NCBI RefSeq assembly: GCF_023006505.1
Contig: NZ_JALBGV010000041.1
Span: 1 to 53,056 of the forward strand
Origin: Neorhizobium sp. SHOUNA12A
GTDB taxonomy: Bacteria > Pseudomonadota > Alphaproteobacteria > Rhizobiales > Rhizobiaceae
Reading direction: 5' to 3'
Length of the DNA stretch: 53,056 bases
The notes beneath the pieces were generated by a model, which was given only the letters and a program-made list of their open reading frames with translations, made no database searches and was not told where the DNA came from. Position 1 is the stretch's first letter. Each line of letters opens with the position of its first letter. Shown here piece by piece: positions 1-8,167 of this stretch. The position numbers and the translations under genes are program-made.

Positions 1-1634
1 ATCTGACCGTCAATGGCGTCCGCGTCCAGCAGCGCGTCGCGCCCTCGGCCACGCCGCCGAGACCGAGCGCTCGTGTCGCCCGCGAGGCCCAAGGCTCGTT
101 CATCGCGCCTGACGGGTTCCAGCTTCCATCCGTGCACCTCCTTAGCGAACCGAAGGCCGTTGCCCGCGACGCCTCGCTGTCCGCCGACGCGTTGGAACAG
201 AATGCCCGATTGCTCGAAGGCGTTCTCGAAGATTTCGGCGTCAAGGGCGAGATCATCCATGTCCGCCCCGGCCCGGTCGTCACGCTTTACGAACTCGAGC
301 CTGCACCGGGCATCAAGTCGTCGCGCGTCATCGGCCTTGCGGACGATATTGCCCGTTCAATGAGCGCGATCGCCGCCCGCGTCGCCGTCGTTCCCGGCCG
401 CAACGCGATCGGTATCGAACTGCCGAACCGCACCCGCGAGACGGTCTACCTGCGCGAAATGATCGGCAGCAAGGATTTCGAAAACAGCAAGGCGAAGCTC
501 GCCATGGCGCTCGGCAAGACGATCGGCGGCGAGCCCGTCGTCGCCGACCTCGCCAAGATGCCGCACCTGCTCGTCGCCGGCACTACCGGTTCGGGTAAAT
601 CGGTTGCCATCAACACCATGATCCTGTCGCTTCTCTATCGCTATACGCCGGAGAAGTGCCGCCTGATCATGATCGACCCCAAGATGCTCGAACTCTCCGT
701 CTATGACGGTATTCCGCACCTCCTGTCGCCCGTCGTCACAGACCCGAAGAAGGCCGTCGTCGCGCTCAAGTGGACCGTCCGCGAGATGGAAGAGCGTTAC
801 AAGAAGATGTCGAAGATCGGTGTGCGCAACATCGACGGCTTCAACAGCCGCGTCGAGCAGGCGATGGAAAAGGGCGAGGTGCTGACCCGCACCGTGCAGA
901 CCGGTTTCGACCGCCATACCGGTGAGGCCATGTACGAGACGGAAGAATTCGATCTCGCACCGATCCCCTATATCGTCGTGATCATCGACGAAATGGCCGA
1001 CCTGATGATGGTCGCCGGCAAGGATATCGAAGGCGCCGTGCAGCGCCTGGCGCAGATGGCGCGTGCCGCCGGCATCCATGTGATCATGGCGACGCAGCGC
1101 CCTTCGGTCGACGTCATCACCGGCACGATCAAGGCAAACTTCCCGACCCGCATTTCCTTCCAGGTCACCTCGAAGATCGACAGCCGCACCATTTTGGGCG
1201 AGCAGGGCGCCGAGCAGTTGCTCGGCATGGGCGACATGCTCTACATGGCCGGTGGCGGCCGCATCCAGCGCGTCCACGGGCCCTTCGTCTCCGATACGGA
1301 AGTCGAAGACATCGTCGCCTACTTGAAAACTCAAGGGCACCCCCAATATCTCGATGCGATCACGGCCGATGACGACGAGGACGGCGACGGTTCCGGCCCG
1401 GCCGGCATGTCCAACCTCGCGGAGTCGGACGATCCCTATGATCAAGCGGTGGCGATCGTGCTGCGGGACGGCAAGGCGTCGACGTCCTATGTCCAGCGCC
1501 GTCTCGGCATCGGCTACAACCGTGCCGCCTCGCTCATCGAGCGGATGGAGCAGGAAGGGCTGATCGGGCCGGCCAACCATGCCGGCAAACGCGAAATCCT
1601 GGTGCCGACAGAAGGCGACATCCTCGAACGGTAA
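1..1634 (+). CDS. ftsK: DNA translocase FtsK, 3' part (gene begins before the window)
   Basis: FtsK is a hexameric septal ATPase that pumps DNA and delivers the chromosome terminus to XerCD during division. The frame is open from base 3, so the N-terminal membrane domain and linker lie outside the window; about 543 residues are visible. The Walker A motif GTTGSGKS is encoded at 579-602 and the Walker B stretch [10 protein letters not shown] around 975-1005. The C-terminal 65 or so residues (from about 1440) form the gamma winged-helix domain that reads KOPS sites, with the helix [19 protein letters not shown]. The ATG at 132 is internal, because family-like sequence (PSVHLLSEP) continues upstream of it. 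A LolA-like gene follows 74 bp later, a common rhizobial arrangement. Confidence 0.97.
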   Translation, partial: LTVNGVRVQQRVAPSATPPRPSARVAREAQGSFIAPDGFQLPSVHLLSEPKAVARDASLSADALEQNARLLEGVLEDFGVKGEIIHVRPGPVVTLYELEPAPGIKSSRVIGLADDIARSMSAIAARVAVVPGRNAIGIELPNRTRETVYLREMIGSKDFENSKAKLAMALGKTIGGEPVVADLAKMPHLLVAGTTGSGKSVAINTMILSLLYRYTPEKCRLIMIDPKMLELSVYDGIPHLLSPVVTDPKKAVVALKWTVREMEERYKKMSKIGVRNIDGFNSRVEQAMEKGEVLTRTVQTGFDRHTGEAMYETEEFDLAPIPYIVVIIDEMADLMMVAGKDIEGAVQRLAQMARAAGIHVIMATQRPSVDVITGTIKANFPTRISFQVTSKIDSRTILGEQGAEQLLGMGDMLYMAGGGRIQRVHGPFVSDTEVEDIVAYLKTQGHPQYLDAITADDDEDGDGSGPAGMSNLAESDDPYDQAVAIVLRDGKASTSYVQRRLGIGYNRAASLIERMEQEGLIGPANHAGKREILVPTEGDILER

Positions 1635-1708
1635 GGCTTTCGTGATCGCCACGGGCCGGCCATCAAGCCGCCGCCTTTGGTGCGGAGGAATAACGAAAGG
1701 AGACTAAA

Positions 1709-2365
1709 ATGAAGAACGAAAAGACCATCCTTTCAAACATCAATTCCAGCGCGCTCGGCCGCCGGCAGTTTTCGCTGGGGCTTGCGGGCCTGGCAGCGGC
1801 TGCCTTTGCGCCGAACGTCGGCTTCGCCCAGAGCGCCGGCAGTGCTGCGGCTCAGAAAATCGCCGACCACTTCTCGTCGGTCAAAACCATGATGGGCGAA
1901 TTCGTGCAGTTCGGCCCGCGCGGCGAGCAGACCGGCGGCAAATTTTTTATCGAGCGTCCCGGCAAGCTGCGCTTCAACTTCGAGGATCCGTCGCCGATCC
2001 GCGTCATCGCCGACGGCAAGAACGTTGTCATCGGCAATATGAAGCTCAAGACCTGGGATATCTATCCGCTTTCCAAGACGCCGCTCAGCCTGCTTTTGGC
2101 GAGCCGTATCGACCTTGGCAACCAGATGGTCCGCGACGTCAAGGAAGAGTCCGATCTGACCACCATCGTACTCGGCAACAAGACCGTCTTCGGCGATTCG
2201 ACCATTACCATGATGTTCGATTCCAAGACCTACGACCTGCGCCAATGGACGATCACCGACGCCCAGAACAAGGATACGTCGGTGATGATCTACAACGTCC
2301 AGAACGGCGTGAACCTGGACGAAAAGGTCTTCACCATCCCCTATGAGGACGTCCGCAAGGGCTGA
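1709..2365 (+). CDS. LolA-like outer-membrane lipoprotein carrier protein
   Basis: This 218-residue exported protein resembles LolA, the periplasmic chaperone that carries lipoproteins from LolCDE to the outer membrane. The N-terminus has an RR-containing motif (GRRQFSLGL) followed by an alanine-rich hydrophobic stretch ending AFAPNVGFAQ, so export may be by Tat, which is unusual for LolA. The middle part carries the typical pattern GGKFFIERPGKLRFNFEDPS, and a later half-beta-barrel-like part has TIVLGNKT and MFDSKTYDLRQWTITD. A strong ribosome site AAAGGAGA sits 7 bases before the ATG. The gene follows ftsK, and a terminator hairpin comes after it. No LolB-like gene is present nearby. LolA family is confident; strict LolA function is inferred. 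Confidence 0.85.
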   Translation: MKNEKTILSNINSSALGRRQFSLGLAGLAAAAFAPNVGFAQSAGSAAAQKIADHFSSVKTMMGEFVQFGPRGEQTGGKFFIERPGKLRFNFEDPSPIRVIADGKNVVIGNMKLKTWDIYPLSKTPLSLLLASRIDLGNQMVRDVKEESDLTTIVLGNKTVFGDSTITMMFDSKTYDLRQWTITDAQNKDTSVMIYNVQNGVNLDEKVFTIPYEDVRKG

Positions 2366-2391
2366 CCTCGGCAGGGCCTGAACTGAATAAG

Positions 2392-2419
2392 GGGCTGCGC
2401 TTCATTGCGCGGCCCTTTT
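2392..2419 (+). terminator. Rho-independent terminator after the lolA-like gene
   Basis: Arms GGGCTGCGC (2392-2400) and GCGCGGCCC (2407-2415) pair across a six-base loop with one G-T wobble, followed by TTTT. It separates the ftsK/lolA unit from xthA. Confidence 0.75.
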
Positions 2420-2476
2420 CGCTTCTCAGGGGTCGCAAAATTTCCTAAAGCTCGCGGGCGAAGCCCGAGGGATATC

Positions 2477-3280
2477 ATGACATTTTCGATCACGACCTGG
2501 AATATCAACTCCGTGCGGCTGCGCATGCCGATCGTCCAGCAGTTCCTCGTCCGCTACAAGCCGGACATTCTCTGCCTGCAGGAAATCAAGTGCCAGGAGC
2601 CGGAGTTTCCGCTGCAGCCGCTGAAGGACCTCGGTTACCAGCACATCATCATCCACGGCCAGAAGGGTTATCACGGCGTTGCCATAGCCTCGAAGGTGCC
2701 GCTCCTTGAAGACCATCGTCAGAACTACTGCAATGTCGGCGATGCCCGGCACATCTCGGCGATCTTCGAGCGCGGCTCGCGGCGGATCCGCCTGCATAAT
2801 TTCTATGTGCCCGCCGGCGGCGACGAGCCGGACCGGACGATCAACCCGAAATTCGGCCACAAGCTCGATTTCGTCGAGGAGATGAAGGCATTGAAGGCGG
2901 ATGCCATGCCCGGCATCTCGTCGATCCTCGTCGGCGATCTCAACATCGCGCCGCTGGAGCACGACGTCTGGTCACACAAGCAACTCCTGAAGATCGTCAG
3001 CCACACGCCTGTCGAGACCGAGGGCATGAAGGAGATCATCGCGAAGGGCGGCTGGCTCGACCTGATGCGCCAGCACACACCGGAGCCGGAGAAGATCTAT
3101 ACGTGGTGGAGCTACCGCGCCAAGGACTGGGAAGCGGCAAACAAGGGCCGCCGGCTCGACCATATCTGGTCCTCGCCCGACCTCGGGCCGTTCCTCGACC
3201 GCATCGACGTGCTCAAGGAAGCCCGAGGCTGGAACCAGCCTTCGGACCACGTGCCGGTGACGGCGGTGTTCAAGTTCTGA
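2477..3280 (+). CDS. xthA: Exodeoxyribonuclease III (AP endonuclease, ExoIII family)
   Basis: A 267-residue Mg-dependent endonuclease/exonuclease/phosphatase-fold enzyme that cuts DNA 5' to abasic sites and degrades 3' ends in base-excision repair. Hallmarks are visible: N9 and N11 in TWNINSVRLR, the metal ligand E36 in CLQEIKCQ, the GDLNIAP motif, RLDHIW and the terminal SDHVPV with the catalytic D257-H258 pair. The length matches E. coli Xth (268). The frame is open back to 2405, but the ATG at 2477 gives the canonical MTFSITTWNIN start and has CGAGGG a few bases upstream. The gene stands alone between a terminator and a repeat-bearing spacer. Confidence 0.95.
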   Translation: MTFSITTWNINSVRLRMPIVQQFLVRYKPDILCLQEIKCQEPEFPLQPLKDLGYQHIIIHGQKGYHGVAIASKVPLLEDHRQNYCNVGDARHISAIFERGSRRIRLHNFYVPAGGDEPDRTINPKFGHKLDFVEEMKALKADAMPGISSILVGDLNIAPLEHDVWSHKQLLKIVSHTPVETEGMKEIIAKGGWLDLMRQHTPEPEKIYTWWSYRAKDWEAANKGRRLDHIWSSPDLGPFLDRIDVLKEARGWNQPSDHVPVTAVFKF

Positions 3281-3301
3281 CGCAAACGTCGCAGGTTGCA
3301 T

Positions 3302-3413
3302 CTGGATCCTCGGGTCGAGCCCGAGGATGACGAAAACAGAGGGCGTGCCGTGCTGTCAGTTCCGCCTGATGAGCATCAAGGTCGTCATCCTCGGGCTCGA
3401 CCCGAGGATCCAG
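3302..3413. repeat. Inverted pair of a 31-bp rhizobial palindromic repeat
   Basis: Two exact 31-bp copies in opposite orientation lie at 3302-3332 and 3383-3413. Each is itself palindromic around CCTCGGGTCGAGCCCGAGG. The same family recurs at 32768-32796 and 32849-32879 with CTTGACC in place of CTCGACC. Such repeats are common in rhizobial intergenic DNA; their function is unknown. Transcribed, the pair could form a long hairpin after xthA and after the minus-strand gene that ends at 3455. Confidence 0.85.
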
Positions 3414-3454
3414 ACACGAGGCTCGACGATCGAGGGCAAAGCTTCTTCGGAGCC

Positions 3455-3910
3455 TCAGGCAAACCGATCCTGCATCGCCGCCGCCGCCTTGGCGAGGCTG
3501 GCGATATTGTCGCGGATGCGGCTTTCGATCACCCGGCCGACCTGCGGATATTCCTCCAGCAGGCGGTGGAACAGCGAGCGGCTGATCTTCAGGGCCTCGG
3601 AGTCCTCGATCGCCACGGCGGTGAACTTGCGCTCCACCATGGTCACGAGCGCCAGCTCCGACAGAAGGGTGCCGGGACCGACCGTCGCTTCCACCTTCAT
3701 CTCGCCACTGCGGTCCGCCATCAGCAGTTCGAAGCGACCCCTTGCGACGATGAAGGCCGATTCCGCCGGGGATTTCTCCCGAAACAGCTGCTGGCCGGTC
3801 GTCACCTGCCGCCGCTCGGCACCGAAGGCGACGAGGCGCAGCTGGTCGTCGTTCATGTCCCGGAACAGCGGGACCTGCGAAAGCAGGCGGATATCTTCGG
3901 TCAGCGACAT
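3455..3910 (-). CDS. Cyclic-nucleotide-binding domain protein without DNA-binding domain
   Basis: A 151-residue protein made almost entirely of a CRP-type beta-barrel (residues about 15-130: LFRDMNDDQLRLVAFGAE, then GPGTLLSELALVT at the place of the phosphate-binding cassette) with a short helical tail ending AAAMQDRFA. There is no helix-turn-helix after the barrel, so it is unlikely to be a classical CRP/FNR regulator. It begins 9 bp after the stop of the response-regulator gene and is surely cotranscribed with it. A sensory or partner role beside that regulator is inference; the ligand is unknown, and the usual Arg-Ser of the cAMP pocket is not evident. Confidence 0.8.
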   Translation of the reverse strand: MSLTEDIRLLSQVPLFRDMNDDQLRLVAFGAERRQVTTGQQLFREKSPAESAFIVARGRFELLMADRSGEMKVEATVGPGTLLSELALVTMVERKFTAVAIEDSEALKISRSLFHRLLEEYPQVGRVIESRIRDNIASLAKAAAAMQDRFA

Positions 3911-3919
3911 GAGGGGCCT

Positions 3920-4603
3920 TTACGGTACGATCTTGTAGCCGCCGTTTTCGGTGACCAGGATTTCGGCGCTCGACGGATCGCGCTCGATCTTCTGACGAAG
4001 ACGGTAGACATGAGTTTCCAGCGTATGCGTAGTGACGCCGGAATTATAGCCCCAGACTTCCTCCAGCAGCACGTCGCGGGTCACCACCTTTTGGCCGGCC
4101 CGATAGAGGTAGCGGATGATCGCCGCTTCCTTTTCGGTCAGGCGGATCTTCTTGCCGTCCTCGGTGGTCAGCAGCTTCTGGCTCGGCTTGAAGAGATACG
4201 GGCCGACCGTGAAGGTGGCGTCCTCGCTCTGCTCGTACTGGCGAAGCTGGGCACGGATGCGGGCGAGCAGCACGGCGAAGCGGAAGGGCTTCGTCACATA
4301 GTCGTTGGCGCCGGCTTCGAGGCCGAGAATGGTGTCGGAATCGGTGTCGTGGCCGGTCAGCATGATGATCGGCGCCTTGAAGCCGTTCTTGCGCAGCAGT
4401 TTCACCGCCTCGCGGCCGTCCATGTCCGGCAGGCCGACGTCCATGATCAGCAGGTCGATCTGGGCATTCTTGGCGGTCTGCAGCGCCTTGGCCGCATTCG
4501 CCTCCTGGAGGATTGCGAACTCGTCATAGAACGACAACTGCTCGACGAGCGTCTCGCGCAGATCATCGTCGTCGTCCACCAGGAGTATCGTGCGCGCTGC
4601 CAT
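3920..4603 (-). CDS. OmpR-family response regulator (CenR-like)
   Basis: A 227-residue two-component transcription factor. Residues 4-120 form the receiver domain, with the acidic pocket DDDDD at 10-14, the phospho-acceptor D55 in LIMDVGLPDMDG, the switch Thr in MLTGHD and the Lys in YVTKPF. Residues about 130-227 form the OmpR-type winged helix (RLTEKEAAIIRYLYRAG, then THTLETHVYRLRQKIE). The open frame reaches 4747, but the ATG at 4603 gives the normal MAARTILLVDDDD start. No histidine kinase is adjacent. The N-terminal pattern VDDDDDLRE and the EQLSFYDEF helix resemble Caulobacter CenR, an envelope regulator; that assignment is tentative. Confidence 0.9.
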   Translation of the reverse strand: MAARTILLVDDDDDLRETLVEQLSFYDEFAILQEANAAKALQTAKNAQIDLLIMDVGLPDMDGREAVKLLRKNGFKAPIIMLTGHDTDSDTILGLEAGANDYVTKPFRFAVLLARIRAQLRQYEQSEDATFTVGPYLFKPSQKLLTTEDGKKIRLTEKEAAIIRYLYRAGQKVVTRDVLLEEVWGYNSGVTTHTLETHVYRLRQKIERDPSSAEILVTENGGYKIVP

Positions 4604-4699
4604 GCGTTCTTGCCTTTCGTCTCGCCGTTGCGTCCAGACTGCTGTTGCAGCCAATCGAAGCGCATTTAGGGCTCCTCGATCTAAATCCCTACAGCATCG

Positions 4700-4735
4700 A
4701 CCCAAAAATCGGAATCGATTTTCGGAAAGTACGAT
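4700..4735. repeat. Short rhizobial intergenic palindrome (AATCGATT type)
   Basis: In the 204-bp divergent spacer between the response regulator and the L,D-transpeptidase, AAAATCG (4705-4711) and CGATTTT (4716-4722) form an inverted repeat, followed by CGGAAAGTACGATG. This type of sequence is frequent between rhizobial genes. It could also lie in the promoter of either gene. Nothing else clear is seen in the spacer. Confidence 0.5.
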
Positions 4736-4807
4736 GTTTCGATTCAATATGCGCAGCGCTTTAGTGTGCTATGAATTCAAACGAAATCATATTCAAAGCA
4801 AAACCTT

Positions 4808-5368
4808 GTGAGAGAAATGCAGCGTTTTCGCGGGGGAAATCACAAAAAGACTGCCGTCGTCACCGTTCGGACCGCGCCGCGCGACCGGCGTCGGGCGATC
4901 GTCTCCTTCGGCGGTATCACCGTGCCGGCGGCGCTCGGGCGATCCGGCACCTCTCCCTTCAAGCGGGAAGGGGATGGTGCAACGCCGATCGCGCCGATGC
5001 GCCTCCTCAAGGGCTATGTCCGTGGGGACCGCGTGACGCTGCCCCCGACGCCGCTTTCGATCGCGCGCATCGATAAAGACCTGCTGTGGTGCGACCAGCC
5101 GGAGCACCCGTCGTACAATCGCCCGGTGAGGGCACCCTTCGGGCCTAGTCATGAAGGGATGATGCGAGCCGACGGGCTCTACGATATCTGCCTCGTGCTC
5201 GACTGGAACGTCACCTCGCGAGCTCGCAACCGCGGGTCGGCGATCTTCTTCCACCTGATCAAGCCCGGCTACCAGCCGACCGCCGGCTGCATCGCCGTCA
5301 GCCTTCCCGACATGAAACGGCTCATCCGCTTCATACGCAAGGGGACGGTGGTGAGGGTGCTTGGCTGA
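4808..5368 (+). CDS. L,D-transpeptidase family (YkuD domain) protein
   Basis: A small YkuD-fold protein (186 residues from GTG 4808; ATG 4817 is an equally possible start). The catalytic region reads GSAIFFHL with H149, then PTAGCIAVS with the nucleophile C161. The residue before Gly-Cys is Ala rather than the classical His, a known variant subgroup. Canonical members form 3-3 peptidoglycan crosslinks or attach proteins to peptidoglycan. No signal peptide or membrane segment is visible at the N-terminus (RFRGGNHKKTAVVTVRTAP), so how it would reach the periplasm is unclear. It is a single gene, sharing a bidirectional terminator with leuC. Confidence 0.85.
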   Translation: MREMQRFRGGNHKKTAVVTVRTAPRDRRRAIVSFGGITVPAALGRSGTSPFKREGDGATPIAPMRLLKGYVRGDRVTLPPTPLSIARIDKDLLWCDQPEHPSYNRPVRAPFGPSHEGMMRADGLYDICLVLDWNVTSRARNRGSAIFFHLIKPGYQPTAGCIAVSLPDMKRLIRFIRKGTVVRVLG

Positions 5369-5380
5369 GGCCTGCAACGA

Positions 5381-5411
5381 AAATGCCCGGCGCTGAGGGC
5401 CGGGCATCTCA
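5381..5411. terminator. Bidirectional terminator between L,D-transpeptidase and leuC
   Basis: Arms ATGCCCGG (5383-5390) and CCGGGCAT (5400-5407) around a short loop; A-rich on the left side and T-poor on the right. It works best for the minus-strand leuC transcript, which meets a TTTT run after the stem. Confidence 0.75.
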
Positions 5412-5431
5412 AAATCAAAGCTGGAAAACGC

Positions 5432-6841
5432 TCATTTCCACTTGCGGATGTCGACGAAGTGGCCGGCGATCGCGGCTGCGGCGGCCATGGCCGGCGAGAC
5501 GAGATGCGTGCGGCCCTTATAACCCTGGCGGCCCTCGAAATTGCGGTTCGAGGTGGAAGCGCAGCGCTCGCCCGGCTTCAGGCGGTCGTCGTTCATCGCC
5601 AGGCACATCGAACAGCCGGGCTCGCGCCATTCGAAACCGGCATCCTTGAAGATCTTGTCGAGACCTTCTGCTTCCGCCTGTTCCTTGACGATGCCCGAGC
5701 CCGGGACGACCATGGCGGACACGGTCGATGCGACGGCGCGGCCTTCGACCACCTTGGCTGCAGCACGCAGGTCTTCGATGCGGCCGTTGGTGCAGGAGCC
5801 GATGAAGACGCGGTCGATGGCGATATCGGTGATCTTGGTGCCGGGCTTCAGGCCCATATAGTCCAGAGCGCGCCATTTCGAGGTGCGCTTGGTTTCGTCC
5901 TGGATATCGTCCGGGTTCGGAACGGAGCCTTCGACCGAGATCACGTCTTCCGGTGAGGAGCCCCAGGAGACGATCGGCGGCAGGTTGGCGGCGTCGAGCA
6001 CGACCACCTTGTCGAAATGCGCGCCTTCGTCCGTCTGCAGCGTCTTCCAGTAGTCGAGCGCCATGTCCCAGGCCTTGCCCTTCGGCGCGCGGGGCTTGTC
6101 CTTGATGTATTCGAAGGTCTTTTCGTCCGGCGCGATCAGGCCGGCGCGGGCGCCGCCTTCGATCGTCATGTTGCAGACCGTCATGCGGCCTTCCATGGAG
6201 AGCGCGCGGATCGCCTCACCGGCGAACTCGATGACATGGCCGGTGCCGCCGGCCGTGCCGATCTCGCCGATGATGGCAAGGATGATGTCCTTGGCGGTGA
6301 CGCCCGGCGGCAGCTGGCCGTCGACGCGCACCAGCATGTTCTTCGCCTTCTTCTGCACCAGCGTCTGGGTGGCGAGCACGTGCTCGACCTCAGACGTGCC
6401 GATGCCGTGCGCCAGCGCGCCGAAGGCGCCGTGGGTCGACGTGTGGCTGTCGCCGCAGACGATGGTCATGCCCGGCAGGGTAAAACCCTGCTCCGGGCCG
6501 ACGATGTGGACGATGCCCTGGCGAACGTCTTTTTCCGAATAATATTCGACGCCGAAGTCACGGGCGTTCTGGGCAAGCGCCTCCACCTGGATGCGGCTTT
6601 CCTCATTCTTGATGCCTTCGTGGCGATCGGCGGTAGTCGGCACGTTGTGGTCGACGACGGCGAGCGTCTTTTCCGGAGCGCGGACCTTGCGGCCGGCGAT
6701 GCGCAGGCCTTCGAATGCCTGCGGCGACGTCACTTCGTGAACGAGGTGACGGTCGATGTAGAGAAGACAGGTGTGGTTCTCATCCTCGGAAACGACGTGG
6801 TCGTCCCAGATCTTGTCATAAAGGGTGCGAGGTGCGCTCAT
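5432..6841 (-). CDS. leuC: 3-isopropylmalate dehydratase large subunit
   Basis: A 469-residue [4Fe-4S] isomerase of the aconitase family; with LeuD it converts 2-isopropylmalate to 3-isopropylmalate in leucine synthesis. The cluster ligands are visible: C350 in IGSCTNGR and C410/C413 in PGCSMC. The N-terminal signature [12 protein letters not shown] and the VDHNVPTT and [15 protein letters not shown] motifs fit LeuC. LeuD is not in the window. The start ATG at 6841 matches the family. Upstream the transcript would contain interleaved inverted repeats (6856-6951) that could act as an attenuator. A terminator follows at 5381-5411. Confidence 0.97.
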   Translation of the reverse strand: MSAPRTLYDKIWDDHVVSEDENHTCLLYIDRHLVHEVTSPQAFEGLRIAGRKVRAPEKTLAVVDHNVPTTADRHEGIKNEESRIQVEALAQNARDFGVEYYSEKDVRQGIVHIVGPEQGFTLPGMTIVCGDSHTSTHGAFGALAHGIGTSEVEHVLATQTLVQKKAKNMLVRVDGQLPPGVTAKDIILAIIGEIGTAGGTGHVIEFAGEAIRALSMEGRMTVCNMTIEGGARAGLIAPDEKTFEYIKDKPRAPKGKAWDMALDYWKTLQTDEGAHFDKVVVLDAANLPPIVSWGSSPEDVISVEGSVPNPDDIQDETKRTSKWRALDYMGLKPGTKITDIAIDRVFIGSCTNGRIEDLRAAAKVVEGRAVASTVSAMVVPGSGIVKEQAEAEGLDKIFKDAGFEWREPGCSMCLAMNDDRLKPGERCASTSNRNFEGRQGYKGRTHLVSPAMAAAAAIAGHFVDIRKWK

Positions 6842-6855
6842 GGCTGCTGTCCGTA

Positions 6856-6951
6856 TAGCTGACTGAAACAGGAAATGGGTATCCGGCAGCTCAGGGCTGC
6901 CTCAAGCTGAGGAAGGTCAGCTAAGTCGGTCGCAAAGCGCCCCGGATACCC
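6856..6951 (-). promoter_or_regulatory. Interleaved inverted repeats in the leuC leader
   Basis: Two perfect inverted repeats overlap in the order A-B-A'-B': TAGCTGAC (6856-6863) with GTCAGCTA (6916-6923), and GGGTATCCGG (6877-6886) with CCGGATACCC (6942-6951). A local hairpin GGCAGC/GCTGCC (6885-6901) lies inside. In a leuC mRNA leader these pairings would be mutually exclusive or form a pseudoknot. A 38-codon reading frame from about 7033 ends at 6917 inside the structure but has no run of leucine codons. The regulatory role is inferred. Confidence 0.45.
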
Positions 6952-7090
6952 GCGCGAAAAAGCGTGCCGGCAGACGCTTGTGGTCTTGCAGCACGACGAT
7001 GTGGTTCGCGAGGCATCCGAATTTCGATCCCATGGCGGCTGGAATACCAGTTTCCGAAGAAATCGGCAATCGAATTGCGTTGCGGGAAAT

Positions 7091-7119
7091 CTGTCGCATC
7101 TCTGTCATAAAGCTTTCGC
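7091..7119 (+). promoter_or_regulatory. Pho box (PhoB-binding site) upstream of ppk2
   Basis: Three heptamers at an 11-bp pitch: CTGTCGC (7091-7097), CTGTCAT (7102-7108) and CTTTCGC (7113-7119), separated by ATCT and AAAG. This matches the direct-repeat layout of PhoB sites (CTGTCAT, 4 bp, CTGTCAY). It lies 45 bp before the polyphosphate kinase 2 start and so predicts induction in phosphate starvation. Confidence 0.75.
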
Positions 7120-7163
7120 GGAAACGTGGTTGATCTCAGTTTCCATAACGGAGGAATGCCAAG

Positions 7164-8078
7164 ATGTCCGAACCCATGCAAGACCAGCTCAGCCGCATCA
7201 AGGAAGAGATCGCCGACAGCTTCGATGAAGAGCTGGAAATGCAGATGGAAGAGGACCGGCTCGACGAGCTGGTCGCCGAGGGCATGTCCGAGCCCGCCGA
7301 GGCGACGATCGACCGCCGGATCTATTTCCGCGAACTGTTCTGCCTCCAGCACGAACTCGTCCGCCTGCAGGACTGGGTGCAGTACAAGAAGCTGAAGATG
7401 GTGGTGCTGTTCGAAGGCCGCGACTCGGCCGGCAAGGGCGGCGCCATCAAGCGCGTCACCCAGCGCCTCAATCCGCGCGTCTGCCGCACCGTCGCCCTGC
7501 CGGCCCCGACCGAGCGCGAGCGCAGCCAGTGGTATTTCCAGCGCTACGTGCCGCATCTGCCGACCGCCGGCGAAATGGTGCTGTTCGATCGCTCCTGGTA
7601 CAACCGTGCCGGCGTCGAGCGCGTCATGGGCTTCTGCACCAAGGACGAACTGGAAGAGTTCTTCCGCTCGGTGCCGGAATTCGAACGCATGCTGGTCCGC
7701 TCCGGCATCATCCTTGTCAAGTACTGGTTCTCGATTACCGACGAGGAGCAGGAATTCCGCTTCAAGATGCGCATCCACGATCCGCTGAAGCAGTGGAAGC
7801 TGTCGCCGATGGACCTCGAAAGCCGCGTCCATTGGGAAGAATATACCAAGGCCAAGGAAGAGATGCTCCAGCGCACCCACATTCCGGAAGCGCCGTGGTG
7901 GGTCGTGCAGGCCGTCGACAAGAAGAAGGCGCGGCTCAACATGATCTCCCATCTTCTCGCCCAGGTGCCTTACGAGACCGTGCCGAAGGAGCAGATCGAC
8001 CTGCCGGGCCGCGTCCGAAACGACGATTACATCCGCCATCCGGTGCCGGCGGACATGTACGTCCCGGAAGTGTACTGA
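7164..8078 (+). CDS. ppk2: Polyphosphate kinase 2
   Basis: A 304-residue PPK2-family enzyme that transfers phosphate between polyphosphate and nucleoside diphosphates in the cytoplasm. The P-loop-like motif FEGRDSAGKGGA (about residues 83-94) and Walker B with the DRSWYNRAG lid motif (142-150) are clear, as is TERERSQWYFQRY. The acidic N-terminal helix (residues 10-45) and overall length resemble one-domain class I PPK2 proteins of Sinorhizobium. The start ATG has GGAGG about 9 bases upstream. A Pho box lies just before the gene, which fits phosphate control. A strong terminator follows. Confidence 0.95.
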   Translation: MSEPMQDQLSRIKEEIADSFDEELEMQMEEDRLDELVAEGMSEPAEATIDRRIYFRELFCLQHELVRLQDWVQYKKLKMVVLFEGRDSAGKGGAIKRVTQRLNPRVCRTVALPAPTERERSQWYFQRYVPHLPTAGEMVLFDRSWYNRAGVERVMGFCTKDELEEFFRSVPEFERMLVRSGIILVKYWFSITDEEQEFRFKMRIHDPLKQWKLSPMDLESRVHWEEYTKAKEEMLQRTHIPEAPWWVVQAVDKKKARLNMISHLLAQVPYETVPKEQIDLPGRVRNDDYIRHPVPADMYVPEVY

Positions 8079-8141
8079 ACAGAACTGCTGCGCCCTGCCG
8101 TCGTTGACGCTGCGGGGCGCTCGGCAGAGCCTGAAACGGCG

Positions 8142-8164
8142 AGGCGGCCTTCGGGCCGCCTTTT
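8142..8164 (+). terminator. Rho-independent terminator after ppk2
   Basis: Perfect 8-bp stem AGGCGGCC/GGCCGCCT with a TTCG-type loop, followed by TTTT. It ends 4 bp before the stop of the convergent ABC permease gene. Confidence 0.85.
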
Positions 8165-8167
8165 GCG

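Noticed and set aside
357..1652. 431-codon minus-strand frame opposite ftsK
   Set aside because: It is a shadow of strongly biased third-codon G/C in ftsK, and its translation resembles no family. The same applies to 34006-36063 opposite acnA and 48083-49297 opposite rlmN.
3281..3454. A small gene between xthA and the cNMP-binding gene
   Set aside because: The frames here are translations of the 31-bp palindromic repeats and of antisense DNA.
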